This document shows, piece by piece, positions 13,272 to 21,427 of a stretch of DNA of 21,772 nucleotides. The notes under the pieces were generated by a model, which was given only the letters and a program-made list of their open reading frames with translations, was not told where the DNA came from and searched no databases. Position 1 is the stretch's first letter; each line of letters starts with the position of its first letter. The position numbers were made by a program, and so were the translations under genes. Source of the DNA: an uncultured Flavobacterium sp. (GTDB taxonomy: Bacteria; Bacteroidota; Bacteroidia; Flavobacteriales; Flavobacteriaceae); contig NZ_CAMIHH010000052.1 of assembly GCF_946220915.1 (NCBI RefSeq), positions 1 through 21,772 of the forward strand, read 5' to 3'.

Positions 13272-14735
13272 ATGGATACACAAAGTATAAAAACATTAGG
13301 CGATTTAAAAAAAGCAGGCTACCAAATCAAAAACATTAAAGAGGAGCTTCGGAATAACCTGCGGGACAAAATAAAGAAAGGCGAAAAAGTATTCGATGGG
13401 GTTTGGGGATTCGAGAATACGGTAATACCCGAACTGGAACGTGCCATACTGTCGCGCCACAACATCAACCTGCTGGGATTAAGGGGACAGGCCAAAACCC
13501 GTTTGGCAAGGCTGATGGTTAACCTGCTGGATGAATACATTCCGGTGGTGGAAGGCTCAGAAATCAATGACGACCCGCTACAGCCCATTTCGCGTTACGC
13601 CCGGGAATTAATTGACGAAAAAGGCGATGAAGCACCGGTTGCCTGGCTGCACCGTAATGATCGTTTTTATGAAAAGCTGGCCACGCCCGATGTTACGGTG
13701 GCCGACCTTATAGGCGATATCGACCCGATAAAGGCCGCCAGCCTCAGGCTATCCTATGCCGATGACCGCGTGATCCACTTTGGGATGATACCCAGGGCAA
13801 ACCGCTGCATTTTTGTAATTAATGAATTGCCGGACTTACAGGCCCGGATACAAGTAGCGCTGTTCAATATTTTACAGGAAGGCGATATCCAGATACGCGG
13901 CTTTAAGGTGAGGCTGAACCTTGACATACAATTCGTATTTACTGCCAACCCGGAAGATTACACAAATCGTGGCAGCATCGTAACACCACTAAAGGACAGG
14001 ATAGGCTCGCAGATACTCACGCATTATCCCGAAACCGTAAAGATTGCCCGTACCATTACCGAGCAGGAAGCCAACCTCGACGGGCGGCAGGGCGATGCCA
14101 TACACGTTCCTTCCCTTGCCCGCGACCTGCTGGAACAGATAGGCTTTGAAGCCCGCAGCAGCGACTTCATCGATTACAAGAGTGGAGTGAGCGCGAGAAT
14201 GAGCATTACGGCATTCGAGAACCTGCTGAGCACTGCCGAACGCAGGGCATTGCGCCTGGGAGAGGGCAGGACTACCGTAAGGCTGGCCGATTTCATGGGC
14301 ATTATTCCCGCGATAACCGGCAAGGTGGAACTGGTATATGAGGGTGAGCAGGAAGGCGCGGCAGCCGTGGCCGGACATCTGATAGGCAGCGCTGTTAAAA
14401 CTGTATTTGCCGACTATTTTCCGAAACTTGAAAAGCTGGAGAAAAAGGATGGCAGCAGCCCGTACCAGGAGCTCATCGACTGGTTCTTTAACGAAAGCGG
14501 CGTGGAAATGGAAGATGACAGCACGGATGCGGATTACCGTAAATTGCTCGACAGCATCATACCGCTAAAGCAGCTGGTGCAGCTATACCAGCCCGACACG
14601 CCTCAGGAAGATCTTTACTTTATGAAGGAATTCATACTATGGGGACTGGCAGAGAACAACAAGCTAAGCAGGGACCGTTTTAGCGAAGGCTACCAGTTTA
14701 AGGATATTTACGGAAGTTATATCAGTAAGTTGTAA
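13272..14735 (+). CDS. MoxR-type AAA+ ATPase
   Basis: The 487-aa cytoplasmic ATPase is related to MoxR and the magnesium-chelatase I subunit. Walker A is GLRGQAKT (69-76), in which the usual glycine before the lysine is alanine. Walker B is IFVINELPDL (180-189), with Asn184-Glu185 in place of Asp-Glu. Sensor 1 is FTANPEDY (224-231) and the arginine finger is probably R243 in PLKDRIGSQ. I believe these departures are normal in this subfamily, because the adjacent NELPDL...RIQVALFNILQEGDIQIRG stretch is well formed. A C-terminal helical lid and extension run to residue 487. Such ATPases form hexamers that, with a VWA adaptor, remodel protein complexes. It is the third gene of the operon, 4 nt after the anchored protein gene. 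ATPase activity is likely since Lys75 and Glu185 remain. Confidence 0.9.
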   Translation: MDTQSIKTLGDLKKAGYQIKNIKEELRNNLRDKIKKGEKVFDGVWGFENTVIPELERAILSRHNINLLGLRGQAKTRLARLMVNLLDEYIPVVEGSEINDDPLQPISRYARELIDEKGDEAPVAWLHRNDRFYEKLATPDVTVADLIGDIDPIKAASLRLSYADDRVIHFGMIPRANRCIFVINELPDLQARIQVALFNILQEGDIQIRGFKVRLNLDIQFVFTANPEDYTNRGSIVTPLKDRIGSQILTHYPETVKIARTITEQEANLDGRQGDAIHVPSLARDLLEQIGFEARSSDFIDYKSGVSARMSITAFENLLSTAERRALRLGEGRTTVRLADFMGIIPAITGKVELVYEGEQEGAAAVAGHLIGSAVKTVFADYFPKLEKLEKKDGSSPYQELIDWFFNESGVEMEDDSTDADYRKLLDSIIPLKQLVQLYQPDTPQEDLYFMKEFILWGLAENNKLSRDRFSEGYQFKDIYGSYISKL

Positions 14736-14762
14736 TGCTAGTAGGCTTCATCTGATTTAAAA

Positions 14763-14825
14763 TTAACCACAAATTACACTAATTTACTCCAACTAATTGG
14801 TGAAATTAGTGCAATTCGTGGCTAA
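14763..14825. repeat. 63-nt hairpin element with 23-nt arms
   Basis: The left arm (14763-14785) and right arm (14803-14825) are inverted copies with 20 of 23 positions identical. The loop contains a further CCAA-CTAA-TTGG inner stem (14789-14800). The three arm differences are A/C mismatches in plus-strand RNA but G-U pairs in minus-strand RNA, so only the minus-strand RNA forms an unbroken stem. Arms contain CACAAATTACACTAATTT and its near-complement, a wording I recall from dispersed intergenic repeats in flavobacterial genomes. Only one copy lies in the window. It sits between the MoxR stop (14735) and the AlkD-like gene (14866). It could act as a 3'-end hairpin or terminator, or be a small non-autonomous mobile repeat. 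Confidence 0.75.
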
Positions 14826-14865
14826 AATTATTTTCCTACCTTAGCTTTTACAAACAACCAATCCC

Positions 14866-15522
14866 ATGACCACCGCAGAAATCCTCTCCCAACTCGAATC
14901 CCTCCGTAACGAGACCACCTTTGCCCATAATGCTAAACACGGTGCGGTAAAGCAATTCGGCGTGAAGCTGGGCGACATCCGGCCCATTGCCAAAAAGATA
15001 AAGATCAACCACGAACTGGCCTTTGAGCTTTGGGAAACGGGCTATGCAGAGGCAAGGCTGCTGGCAACACTGATTGTCAATCCAAAGAAGTTATCCGCCA
15101 ATGAGGTTAGCCACATGGCACATTCTATGGATTTTGTGCATGAAGCCGACTGGTTCAACTCCTATGTTCTGAAAGATTTTCAGGGTAAGGAGCAGTTCAG
15201 GGAGCAATGGATGGATTCCGATAACAAATGGGCGGCGCGCTCGGGCTGGAGCCTGATGGCGGGAAGGATTGCCCGCGAACCGGAAGGTATCGACATTAGC
15301 GCTATCCTCTACCGTATTGAAAACGAAATGCCAACTGCCCCGCCCGAGGTGCAATGGACAATGAATACCACGCTGGCCAACATTGGCATATACCATCCTG
15401 ATTTCCGCCAAAAGGCGCTGGAAATAGGGGAGAAGCTGGGCATTTACCGTGACTACCCGGTTTCAAAAGGCTGTACGTCGCCATTCGCACCCATATGGAT
15501 CAATGAAATGGTAAAGCGGTAG
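14866..15522 (+). CDS. DNA alkylation repair protein (AlkD-like HEAT-repeat glycosylase family)
   Basis: The 218-aa protein is an all-helical HEAT-like-repeat protein of the AlkD family. In characterised members these remove positively charged alkylated bases such as N3-methyladenine and N7-methylguanine without flipping the base out. Visible family-like parts are FGVKLGDIRPIAKKI (about residues 31-45), LWETGYAEARLLATLIV (56-72), the ADWFNSYVL and DNKWAARSGWSLMAG helices, and the C-terminal VSKGCTSPFAPIWINEM (about 200-216). The residues matching the AlkD active-site Trp/Asp/Arg set could not be assigned safely by eye, so enzymatic activity is inferred. The protein is slightly shorter than Bacillus AlkD (about 237 aa). 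The hairpin element precedes it, and the next gene starts 54 nt downstream on the same strand. Confidence 0.85.
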   Translation: MTTAEILSQLESLRNETTFAHNAKHGAVKQFGVKLGDIRPIAKKIKINHELAFELWETGYAEARLLATLIVNPKKLSANEVSHMAHSMDFVHEADWFNSYVLKDFQGKEQFREQWMDSDNKWAARSGWSLMAGRIAREPEGIDISAILYRIENEMPTAPPEVQWTMNTTLANIGIYHPDFRQKALEIGEKLGIYRDYPVSKGCTSPFAPIWINEMVKR

Positions 15523-15576
15523 CAAAAGTAAAGTTAAAGTGTTTTACCATCGATAATTCAGGCTGTAACTTTATGC

Positions 15577-15993
15577 ATGGAGAAGACTGTAGCAATAAAA
15601 ATGGGTCTCACGGCGGGTTGGCGCACTTACCTTGACAATGCAGATAAGGACGCTGTTGCCGCCATGAATCATCCTGAGCTGAAGGTCATCCGCAGGCTTA
15701 GCGGAATGTTTGACTACATCCATTTTTTTGCGGAAAACCAAAAGCACATGGATCGCCGTTTCCCTACATTGAAAAAGCATCTCGCCCAGGGTGGAATGCT
15801 GTGGTTATCATGGCCTAAGGCAAAGCAGCTCGGCACCGACCTTACAATTAAGGATGTCATCCGGATAGGGTACGACCATGGCCTGGTTGAGAGCACAGCC
15901 CTGAGTGTAAATGCCATTTGGTCGGCATTAAAGTTTACCCATCCCAAATCAGGCAAAGAGTACCACAACAGTTACGGTACTTTGCAAAGATGA
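15577..15993 (+). CDS. DUF3052-family protein
   Basis: The 138-aa cytoplasmic protein has the DUF3052 pattern: an N-terminal KMGLTAGW-type strand, FDYIHFFAEN (45-54), then GGMLWLSWPK (72-81), GTDLTIKDVIRIGYDHGLVES (86-106) and a C-terminal SVNAIWSALKFTHPKSG. The family has no firmly known function. It often stands next to small repair or regulatory genes, and here it follows the AlkD-like gene by 54 nt, so a shared transcript is possible. A TAACTTTA box (15566-15573) just before the start could also be its own weak -7 element. The C-terminus faces the T9SS gene with a 42-nt convergent gap in which I see no hairpin terminator. Confidence 0.85.
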   Translation: MEKTVAIKMGLTAGWRTYLDNADKDAVAAMNHPELKVIRRLSGMFDYIHFFAENQKHMDRRFPTLKKHLAQGGMLWLSWPKAKQLGTDLTIKDVIRIGYDHGLVESTALSVNAIWSALKFTHPKSGKEYHNSYGTLQR

Positions 15994-16035
15994 GTATGGG
16001 TCCTGCACAATAGATACCTTGTCTAATCACATTCT

Positions 16036-19000
16036 TTACTTTGTTACATAAACCCACCCTACAATAGGCTCCGGGAACCCGGGCTCATTAAGTTCCAGTA
16101 CAAAGTAATAGGTGCCAACGGGAACTGTCGTGCCTTCGGGGCCTACTTTTTCTACCGTTGCAAGGCCATCCCAGTCGGCTTTGCCGTGGTCGCCTGTCCA
16201 CACCAGGTTACCCCATCTGTTGTAAATGGTCATCTTAAAATTCAGGAATACATTGCGCAGGCCTTCTACAAAAAAGTTATCATTGTACCCATCGTTATTT
16301 GGGGTAACGTAATTATAAGTTACAGGCGGGCATTTTTTTGTCGTCAGCAGGAAAGATGCTGTGGTGTGGCAGGTTCCGTTAAACAGGCGCACATAAATGC
16401 GCTGTGGGTTTTCGGTGGTTGTAAACTGTGATGCATTGTAAATGCGGTCAATGTCCTGGTCGGCGTTTTGCTGCGTAAGGTAAAAAGTTACTATTTCATC
16501 CGGATAGTTCTTCAATGATTCTGCGTAGGCCGAGAAATCGAAAGTAGCCAGCCCGAATCCTTTATCACACATTACTATATCGGCAGGCTGCTGCAATACA
16601 GGCGAAAGCACCAGGTTGGCAGGCATTGTGAAGCTGTTGTTGGTTTCATCGGCCTCCACGATGATGCCGGTACCTTCGCCTGTGTCATCTGCTACAAATG
16701 TCAGATCAAAATCCAGCGGTACGCCAATGGGTATCGTAAGCAGTATAAAGCCGCTTTCACTTTCGCCAATGGCAATTTCCTCAACCGTTTCGGTATAGTC
16801 GAGGAACTGGCCGTTAACGTAAATGCTTACCGGCGTACCCGCAGGCAATATATCGGCGCTGCCTGTGTTATGCACCGTATAATGCACGTGGAGCAGCCGC
16901 GAATTGCATTGCTTGTAAATGTCATCTATAGTTATGGTAGCATCGGGGAAGTAGCAATCTACCGCAGTAATTGTAAACGAAGTAGTGTCAAAGCAGCCGT
17001 TTACATCTTCATGGCGCACATAAATTTCCTGTACCAGCCCGGTAGAAGTATAGGCTTCGGGGGCCTCAATGTCATTATCGCCAGTATTGGCATCGTCCTG
17101 CGAAGTATGAAAAGTTACCGTGCCATTAGGGTCAATCATGAGAAGCTGCTCATAGGCCGAAAAATCAAACAGGCCCACACCTGAGTTATTAAAGGTTTCG
17201 CAGGCGGTCATGTCTGCCGGGGCTGTCAGCACCGGCGATATCCATATGTTGGCAGGCTGTGTAAAGGAATTATTGGTTTCAATGGTTTCCACTACAGATC
17301 CCGTGCCCGTTCCGTTGTCATCTACCACAAATAGCAAATTGAACGCCAAGGGGATCGATGCGGGAATGGTAAGTGTAACAGTGCCATTTTCACTTCCGTC
17401 AATGGGTATGTCGGCGGTTGTTGCAAGCGTGGCAATAAGCGTTGCATTGGCGTAAACGGCTATCTGCGTTCCGGCAGGAAGTATATCGAAACTATCAGGA
17501 TTGCCTATAGTGTAGCTTACTGTCATTGTCCTCGAATCGCAGGCTTGGGCAATATTGTTTACCTGTACGACACCATCGGGAAAATAGCAATCGATGATAA
17601 GCAGCCGGAAGGACCCGGTATCGTAGCAGCCGTTTGCATCGGTAAGGCGTACAAATATTTCCGTATTGTGTGCTGCAAGGTAAGCCTCAGGCCCATCGAT
17701 GCCGGCCGTATTGCCTATCGCATCATCCAGCGTAGGGTGAAAGGTAACCACATCGGCAGGGTTGTCCCTGAGGGTTTGAGCATAAGCCGAAAAATCGAAT
17801 GTTCCCACACCCGACCCGTTGAACGTTTCGCAACCGGTAATATCGTGAATTTGCGGCAGCACAGGCGATGCCCAGAGTGTTACTGCAAGCTGGGCGGCAT
17901 TGTTGCTTTCGTTTATTTCCTCCACTTGGTTGTTGTGGTCTACACGCAGTATAAGGTTAAAATTTAGCGGTATGGCAGTAGGGATAGTTACCGTAATGGT
18001 TCCGGGCTGGCTCCCGCCAACAGGTATGGGTGCCGTTGTAGTGGTAACGCCAAGAAAAGTACTGTTGGCATAGGCAGCAACGGTAGTACCCGCTGGCAGC
18101 ACATCGACACTGTTGGTATTGGTAACGGTAAACTGTACGGTGATGGTGCGCGAATCGCAGGCCTGTGTGATCCCGTTGATTATAACCCTGGCATCGGGAA
18201 ACTGGCAGTCGTCTGTAAAAACCAGGAAAGAACCATAGCCAATGCAGCCTTCGGCAGTCTGCACGCGTACCCATATCTCGGTAGGCGATGCGGTGATGGG
18301 ATAGGAGGTAAGGTTGGTAATGTGCCCGGTATTGTCCTGTGCAGCTGTCAGTGTTGGGAAAAACCTCACGCTGTCAGAAGGGGTTTGCTTAAGCGATTCT
18401 TCATATTCCGAAAAATCGACCACGCCGGTTCCCGGAGCCGAAGGATCCTCGCAAATGGTAATGTCTGCCGGGTTGGGTGTTGGGATGACCAATAACGATT
18501 CATTAATGGTAAAGCTGTTATTGGTCTCATCGGTTTCGGTTACGTTGAAGTTATGGTCTGCAATGAGCATCAGTTCAAAATCGGCGGGTACGTTATTGGG
18601 TACGGTTATATTGATCGTGCCGCCCTCGCTGCCACCAATAGGTAATTCTGCCGTGGTGGCTGCCGTTGCAACAAGGCTCCCGTTTATGTAGAAGCCAACA
18701 GTGGTCCCTGCCGGAAGCACATCGGTGCTGTTTACATTGCTTACCGTATAATCTACATTAATAATGCGTGAGCCGCAGGTTTTTGCAACGTCGTCAACTG
18801 CAACCGTGGCATCGGGCAACTGGCTGTTCAGCTTAGTTACAATTGCATTTACCATTACAAAGTCCTGCCCTGACTGCAGCGTTATTTCTGCCGACTCATC
18901 GCCAATGCTTACATTATCCTGGATATCATAAACGTCCAGGTCCATATTATACATGTTGCTTATGTCTGCTTCGGTATTGGTGCCATTAAAGGCGTTATCG

Positions 19001-19707
19001 GCAGGGTTGAGCCCGTTGCTGAGTATGTTGCCATTAATGGTAAGGCTTTCGGTTATTGCAAGTCCCGCATCGCCTTCCCACGCTACAAAGCCTATTTTTG
19101 CACCCACATTATCTACCACATTCAGGCTTGGGAGTGTTATGTTTATGGCCGTGGGGACATATTGCAGGCCATCATAAAGGTTAAGCTGGTTGAGGGGCAG
19201 GCTGGCATTTTCATAGAAAACAATGATGGCCCATCCGCCGAAATTGGTTTTGATGCCACAATAAAGTTCATCGGTTATCCAGGCGGTAAGATCCAGTTCA
19301 GACACCGTGTAGGTGCCATTGCCGGTAGCCTGCACCTGGGCGGTTACATCGGCAAATGCACTGAAATAGGCGCGGGTTTGCCCATCTGTGTTTAAAGCGT
19401 TGAGCGGAAAATTGCGTTGCTGGGTAACGGGCTGGCCATTGAGCAGTATGTCGAAATCGCCTGTACCCGATCCTGCCCAGTACAGGTAGGCTGCCACAAT
19501 GTTATCGCCTGCTGCCAGGTTGAGGTTGGCCCATGATGAGGTATTTATGGTACAGGTAGGGGTTATATTGTTTTCTGACGGATTGAGGGTATTGCCCACA
19601 AAAGTGAAGTCGTAACGGCCATTGAACTGCTGGTAAAGGCTGATGTCCTGGCCAAAGCAACTGTAAGCGAAAAGCGCTAACAATAAGGTGAGTAGTTTTT
19701 GTTTCAC
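16036..19707 (-). CDS. T9SS type-B secreted protein with four tandem ~206-aa repeats
   Basis: The 1223-aa protein is exported by Sec (signal peptide ending in AYSCFG/Q, about residue 19) and then by the type IX system. Residues 20-290 form an N-terminal domain (QQFNGRYDFTFVGNT, AYLYWAGSGTGDFDILLNG), common in large flavobacterial surface proteins. Four tandem repeats start at residues 298, 504, 710 and 921. Each has a CARDB-like half (PDATVxV, C(G/D/N)SR, LPAGT, ETNNSF) and a half with CExFNxxGVGxFDFSAYExxL and EIxVR...GC. The last repeat lacks the standard second-half cysteine context but keeps FDFSAYAESL. Residues 1130-1223 are the gliding-motility C-terminal domain (YVTPNNDGYNDNFFVEG, IYNRWGNLVW, VPVGTYYFVLEL), a type-B T9SS signal that usually leads to cell-surface retention. 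It is monocistronic with its own promoter. Probable adhesin; ligand unknown. Confidence 0.92.
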   Translation of the reverse strand: MKQKLLTLLLALFAYSCFGQDISLYQQFNGRYDFTFVGNTLNPSENNITPTCTINTSSWANLNLAAGDNIVAAYLYWAGSGTGDFDILLNGQPVTQQRNFPLNALNTDGQTRAYFSAFADVTAQVQATGNGTYTVSELDLTAWITDELYCGIKTNFGGWAIIVFYENASLPLNQLNLYDGLQYVPTAINITLPSLNVVDNVGAKIGFVAWEGDAGLAITESLTINGNILSNGLNPADNAFNGTNTEADISNMYNMDLDVYDIQDNVSIGDESAEITLQSGQDFVMVNAIVTKLNSQLPDATVAVDDVAKTCGSRIINVDYTVSNVNSTDVLPAGTTVGFYINGSLVATAATTAELPIGGSEGGTINITVPNNVPADFELMLIADHNFNVTETDETNNSFTINESLLVIPTPNPADITICEDPSAPGTGVVDFSEYEESLKQTPSDSVRFFPTLTAAQDNTGHITNLTSYPITASPTEIWVRVQTAEGCIGYGSFLVFTDDCQFPDARVIINGITQACDSRTITVQFTVTNTNSVDVLPAGTTVAAYANSTFLGVTTTTAPIPVGGSQPGTITVTIPTAIPLNFNLILRVDHNNQVEEINESNNAAQLAVTLWASPVLPQIHDITGCETFNGSGVGTFDFSAYAQTLRDNPADVVTFHPTLDDAIGNTAGIDGPEAYLAAHNTEIFVRLTDANGCYDTGSFRLLIIDCYFPDGVVQVNNIAQACDSRTMTVSYTIGNPDSFDILPAGTQIAVYANATLIATLATTADIPIDGSENGTVTLTIPASIPLAFNLLFVVDDNGTGTGSVVETIETNNSFTQPANIWISPVLTAPADMTACETFNNSGVGLFDFSAYEQLLMIDPNGTVTFHTSQDDANTGDNDIEAPEAYTSTGLVQEIYVRHEDVNGCFDTTSFTITAVDCYFPDATITIDDIYKQCNSRLLHVHYTVHNTGSADILPAGTPVSIYVNGQFLDYTETVEEIAIGESESGFILLTIPIGVPLDFDLTFVADDTGEGTGIIVEADETNNSFTMPANLVLSPVLQQPADIVMCDKGFGLATFDFSAYAESLKNYPDEIVTFYLTQQNADQDIDRIYNASQFTTTENPQRIYVRLFNGTCHTTASFLLTTKKCPPVTYNYVTPNNDGYNDNFFVEGLRNVFLNFKMTIYNRWGNLVWTGDHGKADWDGLATVEKVGPEGTTVPVGTYYFVLELNEPGFPEPIVGWVYVTK

Positions 19708-19729
19708 GGCAATTTTTCTATTTTTTGCT

Positions 19730-19759
19730 TAAAATTAACAATTATTTGCTAAAGGCAAA
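19730..19759 (-). promoter_or_regulatory. Promoter of the T9SS gene with an overlapping inverted repeat
   Basis: The minus strand reads TTTG (19759-19756), 18-nt spacer, TAATTTTA (19737-19730), a close match to TTTG-N18-TAnnTTTG with one difference. The predicted start gives a leader of about 16-19 nt before ATG 19707. A perfect inverted repeat ATTTGC-TAAAG-GCAAAT (19744-19760) covers the -33 box and could be an operator. Confidence 0.55.
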
Positions 19760-19805
19760 TTTTTTAACTAAAACAACCTCTATAATTACTGTCGTTTATA
19801 AAAAT

Positions 19806-19816
19806 GAACAATGTTC
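19806..19816. promoter_or_regulatory. 11-nt palindrome in the divergent gap
   Basis: GAACA-A-TGTTC is a perfect palindrome between the T9SS gene and the DPGTG protein gene, 48 nt before ATG 19864. It could be a regulator site for the right-hand cassette. A weak -7-like TACATTTA lies downstream of it near 19850. An 11-nt palindrome alone is weak evidence. Confidence 0.25.
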
Positions 19817-19863
19817 GGGGGCAAAGCCAATAATTTTTTTACATTTACCGCTCATAAAATGTC

Positions 19864-20064
19864 ATGACCATGTTACCATTATATTTTGACCCTGGTACAG
19901 GCGCACTGGTAGCGCAGGCTGTAGCCGCTGTTGGAGCGGGGGTGCTGCTTTTTTATAAAAGGATCAAGTACGGCATACAGTCGTTTTTTGGGAAAAAGCG
20001 CGATGAAGGTTTAATGGGGGATATAGACATTGAAGAAAAGAAGGATGAAGGCGACAGCAAGTAG
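19864..20064 (+). CDS. Small DPGTG-motif membrane protein
   Basis: The 66-aa protein has an N-terminal YFDPGTGALVAQ motif (7-18), a single membrane helix to about residue 31, then a basic segment RIKYGIQSFFGKKR and an acidic, charged tail. Small proteins with DPGTGS/A-xxx-Q followed by one helix and a basic RxK..FF segment are known to me from surface-polysaccharide clusters, usually beside methyltransferases or sulfatase/phosphatase-like membrane proteins; their role is not established. A second ATG at 19870 (dropping the first two residues) is equally possible. The methyltransferase gene overlaps its end by 20 nt, so it leads an operon. Confidence 0.75.
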   Translation: MTMLPLYFDPGTGALVAQAVAAVGAGVLLFYKRIKYGIQSFFGKKRDEGLMGDIDIEEKKDEGDSK

Positions 20065-21427
20065 GCACGCCTCATCTTTCAGGGATCCTTCGGGATTTAT
20101 GCTGGTTGAGGATGGTATGCTCCTGCGGCAGGTAAACCCCATTTATTTTGAGCAGTATGATTTGCTAAAAAAGGGTGGCTTTTATAAAAAGATGTTTGAT
20201 GCAGGGCTGCTCATACCGCATGCAGAAGTATCTGCCTCTCAACAAGCCATCCTGCTGAAGCCAGAAACCATTCCATTTTTTTCATACCCCTATGAGTGGA
20301 GCTTTAGCCAGTACAAGCATGCAGCCCTCCATACCCTGAAATTGCAAAAATACTGCCTGCAAAACGGCTTTACGCTTAAAGATGCCACGGCCTTCAATGT
20401 AACCTTCCATAAGGGAAAACCGGTGTTTGTGGACAGCCTTTCATTTGATAAATATGTTGAGGGTGAGCCCTGGAGGGCCTACAGGCAATTCCTGATGCAT
20501 TTTTTGGCGCCGCTCGCTTTGGCAGGATACTATGGCAATGACATGCTGAAGCTGCTACAACAGTACATCGACGGCATACCGCTGGACAAGGCGGCAAAGC
20601 TCCTGCCTTTTACAGCAAGGTTTAACCCGTTGCTTTATGCCAACATTTTCGTTACTGCAAAGTACGATGCCAAATTTAGCAATGAAGCCCCGGGAAAAAG
20701 CAAGGCTATAAAACTCCCCAGGCAGGCGCAGGAAAAAATACTCGACTCATTATACAATTATATAAATGGGTTGGAACTGAAAGAAAATACAGAATGGAAG
20801 GATTACTACTCCTTTACCAACTATGATAATGAAGCTTTTAGCTTTAAGAAGCAGCTGGTGCGCAAATGGTATCAATCTGTAAATGCAAAAAAGGCAGTTG
20901 ACCTTGGCGGCAACGACGGCACTTTTTCGCGCGAGCTGAAAGACATTGCCGATGAGCTGCTTGTAGCCGACATTGACCCTAATGCCGTAAGCCATAATTA
21001 CCTGCAGGTACTCAAAAATAAGGAAACCAACATTGTGCCGCTGGTAAGCGACCTGCTGAACCCTGCGCCGGGCATAGGCTTTAATAATGCCGAACGCGCG
21101 TCTTTACAGGAAAGGGTTGTTAAGAACAGTTACGACGTATGCCTGGCGCTGGCGCTAATACACCACATATCGCTTACGGGCAACGTACCATTTTCGATGT
21201 CGGCAAAAATGTTTGCTTCGCTAACGCCTTACCTTATCATTGAGTTTCCGGACAGGACCGACTCCTGGGTGGATTTCCTGCTGAAGAGCAAACGTGAGTT
21301 CCTCAACCACTTTGACTATTACAGCAAAGAGAATTTTGAAAAGGATTATGGAGACTATTTTGACGTTATTGAAAAGCAGCAGCTACCGAATACCGAGCGT
21401 ACGATGTATCTTTTAAAACGAAAGTAA
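20045..21427 (+). CDS. NoeA-like methyltransferase with a kinase-like N-terminal half
   Basis: The 460-aa protein has a C-terminal class I SAM-methyltransferase domain with KKAVDLGGNDGTFSREL (about 283-299) and an acidic residue in LVADIDPNAV (306-315). The N-terminal half (about 12-200) has SSFRDPSGF, LLKPETIPFFSYPYEWSFSQ, then LKDATAFNVTFHKGKPVFVDS (112-132), in which an Asp-x4-Asn and a following VDS resemble the catalytic loop and metal-binding Asp of kinase-fold enzymes. Full-length homologues I recall are called NoeA-type methyltransferases and have not been tied to a confirmed substrate. Start options: ATG 20030 adds five residues and overlaps the previous gene by 35 nt; ATG 20045 (overlap 20 nt) gives MKATASRHASSFRDPSGF and is used; ATG 20099 would cut the SSFRDPSGF motif. 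The next gene starts directly at its stop, so it is in an operon. Confidence 0.82.
   Translation: MKATASRHASSFRDPSGFMLVEDGMLLRQVNPIYFEQYDLLKKGGFYKKMFDAGLLIPHAEVSASQQAILLKPETIPFFSYPYEWSFSQYKHAALHTLKLQKYCLQNGFTLKDATAFNVTFHKGKPVFVDSLSFDKYVEGEPWRAYRQFLMHFLAPLALAGYYGNDMLKLLQQYIDGIPLDKAAKLLPFTARFNPLLYANIFVTAKYDAKFSNEAPGKSKAIKLPRQAQEKILDSLYNYINGLELKENTEWKDYYSFTNYDNEAFSFKKQLVRKWYQSVNAKKAVDLGGNDGTFSRELKDIADELLVADIDPNAVSHNYLQVLKNKETNIVPLVSDLLNPAPGIGFNNAERASLQERVVKNSYDVCLALALIHHISLTGNVPFSMSAKMFASLTPYLIIEFPDRTDSWVDFLLKSKREFLNHFDYYSKENFEKDYGDYFDVIEKQQLPNTERTMYLLKRK

Noticed and set aside
15994..16035. Terminator between the converging DUF3052 and T9SS genes
   Set aside because: No stem with a U run is visible in the 42-nt gap.
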